DNA of 64,000 nt from Streptomyces bambusae (lineage in GTDB: Bacteria > Actinomycetota > Actinomycetes > Streptomycetales > Streptomycetaceae). Shown piece after piece: positions 1-8,031 of this stretch. The notes beneath the pieces were generated by a model that saw nothing but the letters and a program-made list of their open reading frames with translations, was not told the origin of the DNA and searched no databases. Position 1 is the first letter of the stretch. Every line of letters starts with the position of its first letter. Location of the stretch: contig NZ_WTFF01000001.1 in NCBI RefSeq assembly GCF_019400985.1, positions 1-64,000 on the forward strand, in the 5' to 3' direction. The translations under genes were made by a program, and so were the position numbers.

Positions 1-1544
1 GCGCCGGGGGCGGCGCAGCGGGCGGCGCAGGGGGCGGCGCCGCTCGGGGCCGCGAGCCGGAGTCGCCCGGAGTCCCCGTCGCGGCCGACGATGCCGCGTA
101 CCTCATCTACACCTCGGGCAGCACCGGCGCGCCCAAGGGCGTCGTCGTCGAGCACGGCCAGCTGGCGGCCTCCACCCTGGCCCGCCGCACGGTCTACCCC
201 GGCCGGCCCGTCTTCCTCCTCGTCTCCCCGCTGGCCTTCGACTCGTCGGTGGCCGGCCTCTGGGGCACCCTCACGGCAGGCGGCCACCTGGTCGTCGCCA
301 CCCCGGACGAGGTCCGCGACCCGGAGCGGCTGGTCGAACTCGTCGAGCGCCACCAGGTCACCCAACTGCTGTGCGTGCCCTCCCTCTACAGCGTCCTGCT
401 CGACGCCGCCCGCTCCCTCGGGGGCGAGCGCCTGAGCTCCCTGGAGACCGTCGTCGTCGCGGGCGAACCCCTGCCGCCCGAACTCGTCGACCGCCACTTC
501 GCCCAGCGCACCGCCCCCACCGCGCTGGTCAACGAGTACGGCCCCACCGAGGCGACCGTCTGGGCCAGCTACCGGCGCTTCGACGCCCCCGGCCCCGTCT
601 CCATCGGCCGGGCGGTCCCCGGCGCACGGCTCTACCTGCTCGACGACGAGCTGCGCCCGGTGCCGCCGGGCACCGAGGGCGAGCTGTTCATCGGCGGCGC
701 CGGGGTGTCCCGCGGCTACCACGGCCGGCCGGAGGCCACGGCCCGTGTCTTCCTCGACGACCCGCATCCGGACGTGCCCGGGGCCCGGATGTACCGTACG
801 GGCGACCGCGCCCGCTGGAACGCCGACGGCACCCTCGCCTTCCTCGGCCGCCGCGACCACCAGGTCAAGATCCGCGGCCACCGGGTGGAACTCCCGATGA
901 TCGAGGCGCAGTTGTCCGCCCTGCCCGGCGTTCGCGAGGCCGTCGTCGTCCCCGACGCCGACGGCACCTCCCTGACCGCCTTCGTCCTCACCCCGGCCGA
1001 TCCGGTGCCGGCCCCCGAGTCATTGCGCGAGCAGCTCGCCACCCGGCTCCCGGCCGTCATGGTCCCGGCCCGGATCGTGTGCCTCGACGCGTTCCCCCGC
1101 ACCGTCAACGGCAAGGCGGACCGGGCGGCCCTGCGGGCCCGGGCCGAGGAGCAGCCCCTGCCGGGCGCCGCTCCCACCGCTCAGACCGCCGCCGCCGTGC
1201 CAGTGGCCCAGGGCGACCTGACCGCGCAGGTCGCCGCCGCCTGGGCGGAGGTCCTGAAGGCCCCTCACGTGCCGCTGGACGTCAACTTCTTCGACCTCGG
1301 CGGCCACTCCCTCGCGATGTTCCAGCTCCGCGAGGCGCTGGAGCGCCATACCGGCAAACGGCCGCCGGTGATCGCGCTGTTCAAGCACACCACCGTCGCC
1401 GCGCAGGTCGCGATGCTGCGCGACGGCGACGGTTCCCCCGAAGGCGCCGACGGCACCGCCTCGGCCGAACGCCGCGCCGCCGCCCGCCGCGCCCGCGCCC
1501 TGCGCGCCCGCCGGCAGGACCCGGCCCAGGAGACCGCGAAGTGA
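1..1544 (+). CDS. NRPS adenylation-carrier (A-T) module, 5' truncated
   Basis: The gene enters from the left edge with no start in the window. It activates an amino acid as its AMP ester and loads it on a carrier domain. The open frame starts in a Gly/Ala/Arg-rich stretch, then shows adenylation core A3 (YTSGSTGAPKG), A5 (NEYGPTE), A7 (YRTGD), A8 (a GRRDHQVKIRGHRVEL-type loop) and A10 (NGKADR). A carrier domain follows with LGGHSL, whose Ser takes phosphopantetheine, and the protein ends in an Arg/Ala-rich tail. No condensation or thioesterase domain is visible in this part. My manual reading of the specificity positions is D-S-A-L-V-A-E-V-W, which I could not match to a known code. The stop overlaps the next start by 4 nt, so the two genes are probably translationally coupled. 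Confidence 0.93.
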   Translation, partial: AGGGAAGGAGGGAARGREPESPGVPVAADDAAYLIYTSGSTGAPKGVVVEHGQLAASTLARRTVYPGRPVFLLVSPLAFDSSVAGLWGTLTAGGHLVVATPDEVRDPERLVELVERHQVTQLLCVPSLYSVLLDAARSLGGERLSSLETVVVAGEPLPPELVDRHFAQRTAPTALVNEYGPTEATVWASYRRFDAPGPVSIGRAVPGARLYLLDDELRPVPPGTEGELFIGGAGVSRGYHGRPEATARVFLDDPHPDVPGARMYRTGDRARWNADGTLAFLGRRDHQVKIRGHRVELPMIEAQLSALPGVREAVVVPDADGTSLTAFVLTPADPVPAPESLREQLATRLPAVMVPARIVCLDAFPRTVNGKADRAALRARAEEQPLPGAAPTAQTAAAVPVAQGDLTAQVAAAWAEVLKAPHVPLDVNFFDLGGHSLAMFQLREALERHTGKRPPVIALFKHTTVAAQVAMLRDGDGSPEGADGTASAERRAAARRARALRARRQDPAQETAK

Positions 1545-2386
1545 CCACCGACACCATGACTCCGTACGACACTCCCGCAGCCGCCGAGACTCCGCACCAC
1601 GCGACCGACCACGCCGCCGCCGACAGTGCCGACACCGCCCTGTGGCTGTACCGGACCGCTCCCGTCGCCGACCCGGTCGCCCGCCTGATCTGCTTCCCCC
1701 ACGCCGGAGGATCCGCGTCCTTCTTCCGCGACTGGGGTCACCGGATCCCCGGGGTCGAGGTGTACGCGGTCCGCTACCCCGGCCGCGCCGAGCGCCTCGC
1801 CGAGCCGGTGGCGACGGACCTGCGCGAGCTCGCCCGCGCCGTCGCCGACGCGGTGGCCCCCCTGGCCGACCGCCCCCTGGCCCTGTTCGGCCACAGCATG
1901 GGCGCGCCGATCGCCCTGGAGACCGCCGCGGCGCTGGAGGCCCGCGGGATCGACCCCGTCCACCTGTTCGCGTCGGGCTCCCGCAACGCCCCGTACCCGT
2001 CCCCCGAGGACTGGGCCGACCCGGACGAGGCGGACGACCCGGCCGTCGTCGAACGGCTCCTCACCCTCGGCGGCACCGATCCCGAGCTGGCCGCGGACCC
2101 TGAGTTCCAGGAGCTGGTCCTGCCGTACGTACGGGCGGACGCGCACATGTTCCACGCGTACGCCCCCGGCTCCGGCTCCGGCTCCGCCCCGAGCGTGCGG
2201 TGCCCGGTCACCACCCTCACCGGCGACGCCGACGCGGACGCCGACTGCCGGCCCTGGAGCGAGCTGACCACGGGCGGTGTCCGTGAACAGGGCGTGCCGG
2301 GCGACCACTTCTACCTGGTGGCCGCGCCTCCCCACGCCCTGATCCGGGACACCCTGGCCGGCGCGCCCGTCCCGTCGGCCGGCTGA
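1541..2386 (+). CDS. Type II thioesterase (alpha/beta hydrolase)
   Basis: A 281-residue stand-alone thioesterase of the GrsT/type II family. Such enzymes clear misprimed or stalled acyl groups from NRPS/PKS carrier domains in the cytoplasm. The family pattern is present: LICFPHAGGSASFF near the N-terminus, the nucleophile elbow GHSMG (Ser about residue 119) and a C-terminal GDHFYL with the catalytic His. A short Gly-Ser repeat (GSGSGSAP) lies before the last strand. I chose the GTG at 1541 because it overlaps the NRPS stop in a GTGA; an ATG 15 nt downstream is an alternative. Its position directly behind an A-T module fits a housekeeping role for that module. Confidence 0.93.
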   Translation: MTTDTMTPYDTPAAAETPHHATDHAAADSADTALWLYRTAPVADPVARLICFPHAGGSASFFRDWGHRIPGVEVYAVRYPGRAERLAEPVATDLRELARAVADAVAPLADRPLALFGHSMGAPIALETAAALEARGIDPVHLFASGSRNAPYPSPEDWADPDEADDPAVVERLLTLGGTDPELAADPEFQELVLPYVRADAHMFHAYAPGSGSGSAPSVRCPVTTLTGDADADADCRPWSELTTGGVREQGVPGDHFYLVAAPPHALIRDTLAGAPVPSAG

Positions 2387-2440
2387 ACCGCCGCGTCCCT
2401 CCCCCGCCCCACCTCCACCACCGAGGAACCCGGAGCATCT

Positions 2441-3430
2441 GTGGAAACTCTCCAGGCGAGCGCACCCGACTGCGCCCCCGCCGACGGGCTCGCCGGCCTG
2501 CTGTCCCCGCTCGCCGAGCCGGAGTTCCTCCGCCACCGGCTGGGGTCCGGACCCGTCGTGATCCGCGGCCGGGAAGGCCGCTTCCGCGGCCTGTTCGGCT
2601 GGCCCCAGCTCAACGAGGTCCTCGCGGCGGCCCGCACCGACGCCTCCCGCATCCACCTGGTGCGGGCCGCCGACGGGGTGCCCCTGGCGTCCTGCGCCGA
2701 GCCCGTCCCCCAGCTGTCCCCGCGCGGCCGCCCCTCGCGGCTGCGCCCCGAGCGCCTGTACGAGGTGCTCGGCGCGGGCGGCACCCTCGTCGTCGACGGC
2801 ATCGAGGAACTCCACGCCCCGCTGCGGGCCCTGGCCACCGCGGTGGAGGGCTCCCTGCGCTCGCTCGTCCAGGCCAACCTCTACGCGAACCTGGGCGGGG
2901 CCGAGCAGGGCTTCCACACGCACTGGGACGACCACGACGTGTTCATCCTCCAGGCCGAGGGCGCCAAGCACTGGGACATCCACCCGCCGACCGAGGAGCA
3001 CCCCGTCGGGGTCCTCTCCGCCCCGGCCCCGCCGGCCGGGGGCGCCGCCACCTGGTCCGGGGAACTGACCGACGGCGACGTGCTCTACCTGCCGCGCGGC
3101 TGGTGGCACACCGTCAAGGCGGTCGAGGGCCGCCCCTCGCTCCACCTGACCCTCGGCACCCGGCTGCCCTCGGCCGGAGACCTGCTGCGGCGCCTGCTCG
3201 TGCACCTGGCCCGCGCCCACTCCCTCGTACGCCAGGACCTGCCGAGGTTCACGACCGAGGAGCACGCGCAGGACTGGTACGAGGGCCTGCGCGAGGTCCT
3301 GGTCGCCGCCGCCCGCGAGCCCGGCCTCCTGGAGCAGCTGGCCGGGCAGGTCGACGGCGGAGCCCCGGCCCGGCCGCGGTTCGGCCTCCCCCACGGCGGG
3401 CCGGTCACCGACCCGGCCGGCAACCGGTGA
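2441..3430 (+). CDS. JmjC/cupin-type Fe(II)/2-oxoglutarate oxygenase
   Basis: A 329-residue protein of the cupin_4/JmjC (YcfD, ribosomal-oxygenase-like) family. Its members hydroxylate amino-acid side chains in proteins or peptides using Fe(II), O2 and 2-oxoglutarate. The iron-binding HxD lies in HTHWDDHDVF (His161 and Asp163), followed by the typical FILQAEGAKHWDIH strand. The distal His is probably His223 in LPRGWWHTV. The start is GTG 2441, with GAGGAACC about 12 nt upstream. The stop overlaps the start of the exporter (GTGA). Between an NRPS/thioesterase pair and a peptide/YcaO pair, a tailoring hydroxylase for the small peptide is the simplest reading, but this is inference. A ribosomal-protein hydroxylase is the alternative. 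Confidence 0.85.
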   Translation: METLQASAPDCAPADGLAGLLSPLAEPEFLRHRLGSGPVVIRGREGRFRGLFGWPQLNEVLAAARTDASRIHLVRAADGVPLASCAEPVPQLSPRGRPSRLRPERLYEVLGAGGTLVVDGIEELHAPLRALATAVEGSLRSLVQANLYANLGGAEQGFHTHWDDHDVFILQAEGAKHWDIHPPTEEHPVGVLSAPAPPAGGAATWSGELTDGDVLYLPRGWWHTVKAVEGRPSLHLTLGTRLPSAGDLLRRLLVHLARAHSLVRQDLPRFTTEEHAQDWYEGLREVLVAAAREPGLLEQLAGQVDGGAPARPRFGLPHGGPVTDPAGNR

Positions 3431-4776
3431 CCCGCCGGGCGGGGGCGCGCCTGAGGCCCCCGGCGGCCGTACGCGGCCTGCCGCCGGCGTTCTGGTGGAT
3501 CTGGCTGAGTGTCCTGGTCAACTGGATCGGCGGCTTCGCCGCTTCCCTGCTGGCCCTGTCGCTGACCGCCGGGCGCGGCTACTCGGCGACGTACGCGGGG
3601 CTCGTCCTGTCCCTCGTCGGGCTCGGCGGGATCGCCGGCGCGTTCCTGGGCGGAGCACTCGCCGACCGGATCGGGCGGCGTACGACCATGTTCGCCGCGC
3701 ACGTCTGGACGGCGGCGAGCATGGCCCTGCTCGGCGTGAGCGGCGAGCCGTGGGCGGTGGCCGCGTCCGCCCTGGCCATGGGGCTCGGCGCCACCGCGGT
3801 ACGGCCCGCGATGCAGGCGTCGCTCACGGACCTCGTCCGGCCGGAGGACCGCCAGCGGGCCTTCGCCCTGAACTACTGGGCCCTGAACGCGGGCGGCGCC
3901 ATCGCGGCGGTGCTGGCGGGCCTCATGGTCCGCCACGGCTACGCCCTGGTCTTCCTGGCCGATGCCGCCGCGACCCTGCTGTGCGGAATCCTGGTGCTGG
4001 CGAAGGTCCCCGAAACCCGCCCCGCCCCGGCCGAGCGGCCGACGGCTCCGGCCTCGCCGGGGTCCGCACCGGCATCCGGGCCGGAATCCGGGCCGAAGTC
4101 CGCTCCGGTGTACCGCGACGGCTCCTTCATGCTCTTCGTCCTGATGACCACCCTCTTCGCCGTGGTCTTCAAACAGGGGTCCGCCACCCTGCCCGTCGTC
4201 ATGACCCGCGAGGGGCACTCGCCCGAGATGTACAGCCTGGTCATCGCCGCGAACGGGCTGATGGTCGTCGCCCTGCAGATCCCCCTGAGCCGGCTGGCGG
4301 GCGGACGCTCGCGCGCCATGGTCCTGCTCGCCGCCGGCCTGCTCCTCGGCTGGGGCTTCGGCCTGACGATGCTCGCGGACGGCGTCGCCGCCTTCGCCTG
4401 CACCGTACTGATCTGGACCCTGGGCGAAATCCTGCAGGCCCCGGCCGGTATCGCCGTCACGGCCGACCGCGCCCCCGCCGACCGACGCGGCCGCTACCAG
4501 GGAATGTACGGGGGCGCCTGGTCGACCGCCGCGTTCCTGGCGCCCGCGGGCGGGGGCTGGGTCCTCGACCAGTGGGGCGCCACCGCCCTGTGGACCCTGT
4601 GCGCGGTGCTCGCCACCACGGCGGGCGTCGGCTTCGCGCTGGTCACCGGTCGTATCGAGGACTTCCGTACGGGCCGTCCGAGCCCCGTACGGGACGGAAG
4701 CGGCACCCCGCTTCCACATCCACCCGCCTCCTCCGGACCCGGAAGAGGAATCGCAACCGAAGGGAACCCGTCATGA
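3427..4776 (+). CDS. MFS transporter, probable product exporter
   Basis: A 449-residue major facilitator superfamily carrier with about 12 hydrophobic segments and a central Ser/Pro-rich cytoplasmic loop (residues about 198-225). The loop-2 signature is visible as GGALADRIGRRTTMFAA. It starts at GTG 3427, overlapping the oxygenase stop, and ends in an ATGA overlap with the peptide gene, so it lies inside the biosynthetic operon. Export of, or self-resistance to, the cluster product is the likely role. The C-terminal tail is long, polar and Gly/Pro-rich; its last codons also form the region in front of the peptide start (AAGGGAACC, about 4773). Confidence 0.9.
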   Translation: MTRRAGARLRPPAAVRGLPPAFWWIWLSVLVNWIGGFAASLLALSLTAGRGYSATYAGLVLSLVGLGGIAGAFLGGALADRIGRRTTMFAAHVWTAASMALLGVSGEPWAVAASALAMGLGATAVRPAMQASLTDLVRPEDRQRAFALNYWALNAGGAIAAVLAGLMVRHGYALVFLADAAATLLCGILVLAKVPETRPAPAERPTAPASPGSAPASGPESGPKSAPVYRDGSFMLFVLMTTLFAVVFKQGSATLPVVMTREGHSPEMYSLVIAANGLMVVALQIPLSRLAGGRSRAMVLLAAGLLLGWGFGLTMLADGVAAFACTVLIWTLGEILQAPAGIAVTADRAPADRRGRYQGMYGGAWSTAAFLAPAGGGWVLDQWGATALWTLCAVLATTAGVGFALVTGRIEDFRTGRPSPVRDGSGTPLPHPPASSGPGRGIATEGNPS

Positions 4777-4910
4777 ACGAGCAGTTCATCGCCGACACCT
4801 GCGTCGCCGCCCACGTCGACACCGAGGAGTTCGTCGTCAACAACTGCGTGGCCGCCTACGTCGACGCCGACGAGTTCGTCGTCAACAACTGCGTCGCCGC
4901 GTACGTGTGA
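4773..4910 (+). CDS. Candidate RiPP precursor peptide with three repeats
   Basis: A 45-residue peptide made almost entirely of repeats. After MNEQ come FIADTCVAAHVDTEE, FVVNNCVAAYVDADE and a final FVVNNCVAAYV ending at the stop. Each unit has one Cys in CVAA(H/Y)V, and units are joined by acidic VD(T/A)(E/D)E linkers. It begins in an ATGA overlap with the exporter and ends 4 nt before a YcaO gene. YcaO enzymes act on ribosomal peptides, so a multi-core precursor modified at Cys or at the backbone is the natural reading. A leader of only four residues is unusual; the more divergent first repeat may act as the leader. I do not recognise the family. Translation is supported by coding-type repeat differences and by the tight spacing on both sides. 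Confidence 0.85.
   Translation: MNEQFIADTCVAAHVDTEEFVVNNCVAAYVDADEFVVNNCVAAYV
4785..4907 (+). repeat. 45-nt in-frame tandem repeat (2.7 copies)
   Basis: Three in-frame units, at 4785-4829, 4830-4874 and 4875-4907, the last truncated by the stop. Units 2 and 3 encode the same 11 residues, with only synonymous differences (GTG/GTC, GCC/GCG, GTC/GTG). Unit 1 differs at several residues. The pattern fits duplication followed by selection on the peptide sequence. Confidence 0.9.
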
Positions 4911-4914
4911 GCCG

Positions 4915-6309
4915 ATGACATCCACCCGTACCCAGGAGCCCGGCCCGGACAGCGACCGCTGTCCGGCGCCGGGCACCGGCCCGCACCACCCGGCCGTGGT
5001 CGGCGCAACGCGGGTCCTCACCGGACCCGCCGGTACCCCGCCCGCCCTCCACCTGGCCGTGAGCGACCTCCCCGACCCCGGCCCGGACCGGCCGTGGCAG
5101 GCCGACCGGCAGGCGTTCGGCACCTCCTGGGCCGGACCCGAGCAGGCCCGCCGCTCCGCCGAGGGGGAAGCCGTCGAGCGGCTGTGCAACTCCGTACCAC
5201 CCGCCCCGCAGCGGATCCGCTACGCGACCCACGAAGAGCTGACCCGCCGGGGCATCCCCGCGCTGGACCCCCGCCGGCTCGTCCTGTACTCGCCCCGCCA
5301 GTACGCGCGCCCCGGCTTTCCGTTCCGCCCCTTCCTGCGGGACTCCCCGGCCCATTGGATCGAAGGCCGCTTCGCCGATCGCGACGAGCCCGTCCACGTA
5401 CCCGCGTTCCTCGTGTACACGGCCTGGCGGCGGATGCCGCACGCGCGGCCGGAACCGCTGTACGCCTTCCCGGCCCTGGGCGGCACCGCCGCGGGCCCCA
5501 CCCCCGGACACGCGCTGCGCGCCGGGCTGGCGGAGGTGGTCGAACGCGACGCGGCCGCCGTGTGGTGGGCCCACGCCCGGCCGCTGCCGGCCCTGGAGCC
5601 GACCCCGTACCTGCGCGGCCTGACCGGCGGCGCCTCCCGCGAGTTCGACATCCGGCTCATGTACGTCGAGAACGAGTTCGGGGCCCCGGTACTCGCCGCC
5701 GGCGTGCGCAGCCGCGCCGAGGGCTGGCTGACGTACGGGTTCGCCGTACGCCCGGACCCGGTCGAGGCCGCGGCCAAGGCGCTGGCGGAGGCGTACACCC
5801 TGCACCTGACCTGCCGCACCCTGGACAACCCCGCGGCGACCGTACGGACCCCGGGCCGGCCTTCCCCGCTCAAACCCTGGCGCGCCGACCGCCGCTACCT
5901 CGACTCCTACCGCGGCGACGCGTCGGACGTCGTCGAGCAGCTGTGCCAGCAGCAGCTCTACCTGGACCGCAGGGCAGCCGACCGCGTCGCGCCGTGGGCC
6001 TGGGACCTCCCGCCCGGCCGCTGGAGCGACGTCCCGCGCATCGACGCGGGCGATGCGGGCGACACCTTGCTCGACCGGGTCCGCGCCCAGGGGTACGAGG
6101 TCATCACCGTGGACATCACCACCCCAGAGGCCACGGCCGCGGGCATGCACGCGGCCCGCACCATCGTCCCGGGCACGGCCGGCGCCGCCCCGGCCGCCTA
6201 CCCCGCCCTGGGCGCCGGCCGCCTGCAACAGGCCGGCACCCGCCTGGGCTGGACCTCCTCCCCTCTCCCCGAGACGGCCCTCAACACCTTCCCGATGCCG
6301 CACTCCTGA
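4915..6309 (+). CDS. YcaO-domain protein (azoline/thioamide-type peptide modification)
   Basis: A 464-residue YcaO-superfamily enzyme. YcaO proteins use ATP to activate peptide amide bonds, forming azolines from Cys/Ser/Thr, thioamides or amidines. Two acidic ATP/Mg sites are visible: SAEGEAVERL (Glu85, Glu88, Arg89) and AEVVERDAAAVWW (Glu207, Glu210, Arg211). The C-terminus ends TFPMPHS, a weak form of the Pro-rich tail of azoline-forming YcaOs. No E1-like (ocin-ThiF) partner or dehydrogenase is in the window, and no TfuA gene follows. It may therefore work alone or with a partner encoded left of the window. The start ATG lies 4 nt after the peptide stop. It ends the rightward operon; the next gene converges. 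Confidence 0.9.
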   Translation: MTSTRTQEPGPDSDRCPAPGTGPHHPAVVGATRVLTGPAGTPPALHLAVSDLPDPGPDRPWQADRQAFGTSWAGPEQARRSAEGEAVERLCNSVPPAPQRIRYATHEELTRRGIPALDPRRLVLYSPRQYARPGFPFRPFLRDSPAHWIEGRFADRDEPVHVPAFLVYTAWRRMPHARPEPLYAFPALGGTAAGPTPGHALRAGLAEVVERDAAAVWWAHARPLPALEPTPYLRGLTGGASREFDIRLMYVENEFGAPVLAAGVRSRAEGWLTYGFAVRPDPVEAAAKALAEAYTLHLTCRTLDNPAATVRTPGRPSPLKPWRADRRYLDSYRGDASDVVEQLCQQQLYLDRRAADRVAPWAWDLPPGRWSDVPRIDAGDAGDTLLDRVRAQGYEVITVDITTPEATAAGMHAARTIVPGTAGAAPAAYPALGAGRLQQAGTRLGWTSSPLPETALNTFPMPHS

Positions 6310-6366
6310 GCGGGACGGGCATGATCCGGCACCGGCAGCCGTGCGGGCGGCGGGCCGCAGGTGCAG

Positions 6367-7143
6367 TCAGCGGACCGGGACGGGCAGCGGGACGGCCGGG
6401 CTGACGGGCGGGCTCAGCCGGTCGGCGCCCGGCGGCACGGGCACGGCGGCGAACGTGGCGTCCTGCTGTGCCTGGAGCTCCTTCTTCCGGGCCGGCGTCG
6501 TGGAGGGCAGGCGCTGCTCCTCGTACAGCAGGTGGGTGACCTCCTGCGCGTGCTTGCTGGCGGGGGTGTGGAACTGCACCTCGAAGAGCTGCCCGGAGCG
6601 CGGGGCGCGCCAACCGGTGTTGAGGCCCTTGTAGCCGCTGGTCCTGCCCCAGGTGTTGGACCACTTGGTGTTGTCGTTGCCCCAGGCCGACATGACGGCG
6701 GACACGGTGGTCACGCCGTCGGTGTAGGCGCCGTCCGGCCACTGGAGGGTGTATCGGACGGCGTCGCCCAGCCGGGCCAGGACCGCGTCCACATTCTGCT
6801 CGGGGTGTTCCTTGAGGGAGGTGGCGACCTTCCGCTTGAGGGAGTCGGGCGACTTGAGGCGGTGCTCGAAGCCGATCAGCTCCGCGCCCGACGCGAGGGC
6901 GGCGGTGCGCACATCCACGCTGATCGACCGCTCGGCCGTCTTCGTCCGGTCGATGTAGGCGTCGACCTCGGCGTTGTCGGAAGCACTCAGTGCGAGCCCG
7001 TCCCCCTTCCAACCGCCGTCGTCGCCGGAGCCGGCGGCAGCCGCCGGCCCGGCACCGAGGGCCAGCGCGGTGGCGAGCGCCGCCGTGAGCAGGCCTCGGC
7101 CGACGGTGGGTGTGGTGGTCGTGCTGGTCGTGCTGGTCGTCAT
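6367..7143 (-). CDS. Secreted RelA/SpoT-like nucleotide pyrophosphokinase
   Basis: A 258-residue protein with a Thr-rich start, an Ala/Leu signal segment (GRGLLTAALATALALGAGPAAAA) and a RelA/SpoT-type synthetase domain. Visible motifs are HRLKSPDSLKRKV, GDAVRYTLQ, GYKGLNT and FEVQFHT. It resembles the extracellular ATP nucleotide 3'-pyrophosphokinase (EC 2.7.6.4) known from Streptomyces, which moves pyrophosphate from ATP to the 3'-OH of purine nucleotides. There is no hydrolase (HD) or regulatory domain. I chose the ATG at 7143 because GGCGGAG lies just upstream and the signal peptide begins there; the frame is open further 5' but that part does not look coding. It converges on the YcaO gene. 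Confidence 0.8.
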   Translation of the reverse strand: MTTSTTSTTTTPTVGRGLLTAALATALALGAGPAAAAGSGDDGGWKGDGLALSASDNAEVDAYIDRTKTAERSISVDVRTAALASGAELIGFEHRLKSPDSLKRKVATSLKEHPEQNVDAVLARLGDAVRYTLQWPDGAYTDGVTTVSAVMSAWGNDNTKWSNTWGRTSGYKGLNTGWRAPRSGQLFEVQFHTPASKHAQEVTHLLYEEQRLPSTTPARKKELQAQQDATFAAVPVPPGADRLSPPVSPAVPLPVPVR

Positions 7144-7412
7144 GGACTCCGCCTTCACGCTGGTGGGATGACCTCGGTAAAGGCACAACCGACCCGGCGT
7201 CCGGAGGGTTACTGCGCTCCGCCGACCACCGCGCCGGCGACGGCGCGACCGGCGCGCGCTTCCTGACGGCGCTCGACCGCCTGCTCCACCACCCGGAGGA
7301 TCTGCGACCCGCGACTCGCGCTGCCGGAGCAGGACCACCCCGCGCTGGGTACCCTCCTCGGGTATGCGGACTACGGGGCCGTCCGTACCGAGGGAGCGCA
7401 TGGAGGCGCACC

Positions 7413-7700
7413 ATGGGACAGCATGTGACGGCAGGCGTCGACGGTTCGCCCGAGAGCCGGGCGGCGGCCCGCTGGGCCGCCCGCGAAGCCGCGTTGCACG
7501 CAGTGCCCCTCCGGATCGTCCACGCCGTGGACCTGCCCCTGATCCCGGTCGCCCCGCGCCTGGACCAGGTGACGGCCGACCGGTGGGCCGACGAGGAACT
7601 CACCCGGGCGGTGCAGGACGTACGCGGTCGGCATCCCGGACGCCGTGGTCGCCCACAGCTGAGACCGGGCTACGAGACCGACGACGCCGCACTGCCGTAG
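7413..7700 (+). pseudogene. Universal stress protein remnant
   Basis: The first 70 or so codons match the N-terminus of a UspA protein (TAGVDGSPESRAAARWAAREAALHAVPLRIVHAVD). The frame then runs into unrelated Arg/Pro-rich sequence and stops at about 95 residues. The second half of the domain, including the GxxG ATP-binding loop, is missing. The opening is strikingly like the intact USP gene at 9564 (TAGIDGSQESLAAAAWAARAAVLREVPLRLVH), so this is probably a decayed paralogue. Confidence 0.75.
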
Positions 7701-7768
7701 CCGCCAGGTGCCTCGTGCCGTTCGTACGGCTCCTGGGTCCGGTCTCGCCCGGTGGGCGGCCGTGCTGC

Positions 7769-7975
7769 TCAGGGCGGTCGGGTCCCCGGAGGGGCCGTTC
7801 GGACCTCTTCGCCGCGCTCCGCCCCGGCCGCCGCGACGTGCTGCTTGACGTCGGCGAAGCTGTCGGGGGCCACGGAGACCGAGTCGATCCCCGCATCCAC
7901 GAGGATCCGGTGAAGGCAGTCGTCGCTGGGGCGCTGGTAGGTGTCCGGGGCCCTGGGACAGACCGTCCGGGCCAC
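7769..7975 (-). pseudogene. PEP synthase C-terminal remnant
   Basis: On the minus strand, residues such as RPSDDCLHRILVDAGIDSVSVAPDSFADVKQHVAAA match the C-terminal end of phosphoenolpyruvate synthase (pyruvate, water dikinase), where the consensus is CGQAPSD..LV..GIDSISV.PDS. The equivalent of the catalytic-loop Cys is in VCPRAPD. Nothing upstream continues the enzyme, so only the tail survives. It fills most of the 330-base gap before pncB; I see nothing else in the remainder. Confidence 0.7.
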
Positions 7976-8031
7976 ACGACGGCCCTGGGCGGCCCGCCTC
8001 GGACGGTCCGGCGGGGGCGCACCCTGGAGAC

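Noticed and set aside
1265..3394. 709-codon open frame on the minus strand under the NRPS, thioesterase and oxygenase genes
   Set aside because: Antisense shadow of high-GC coding DNA; Gly/Arg/Val-rich, no domain, while the plus-strand genes have clear motifs.
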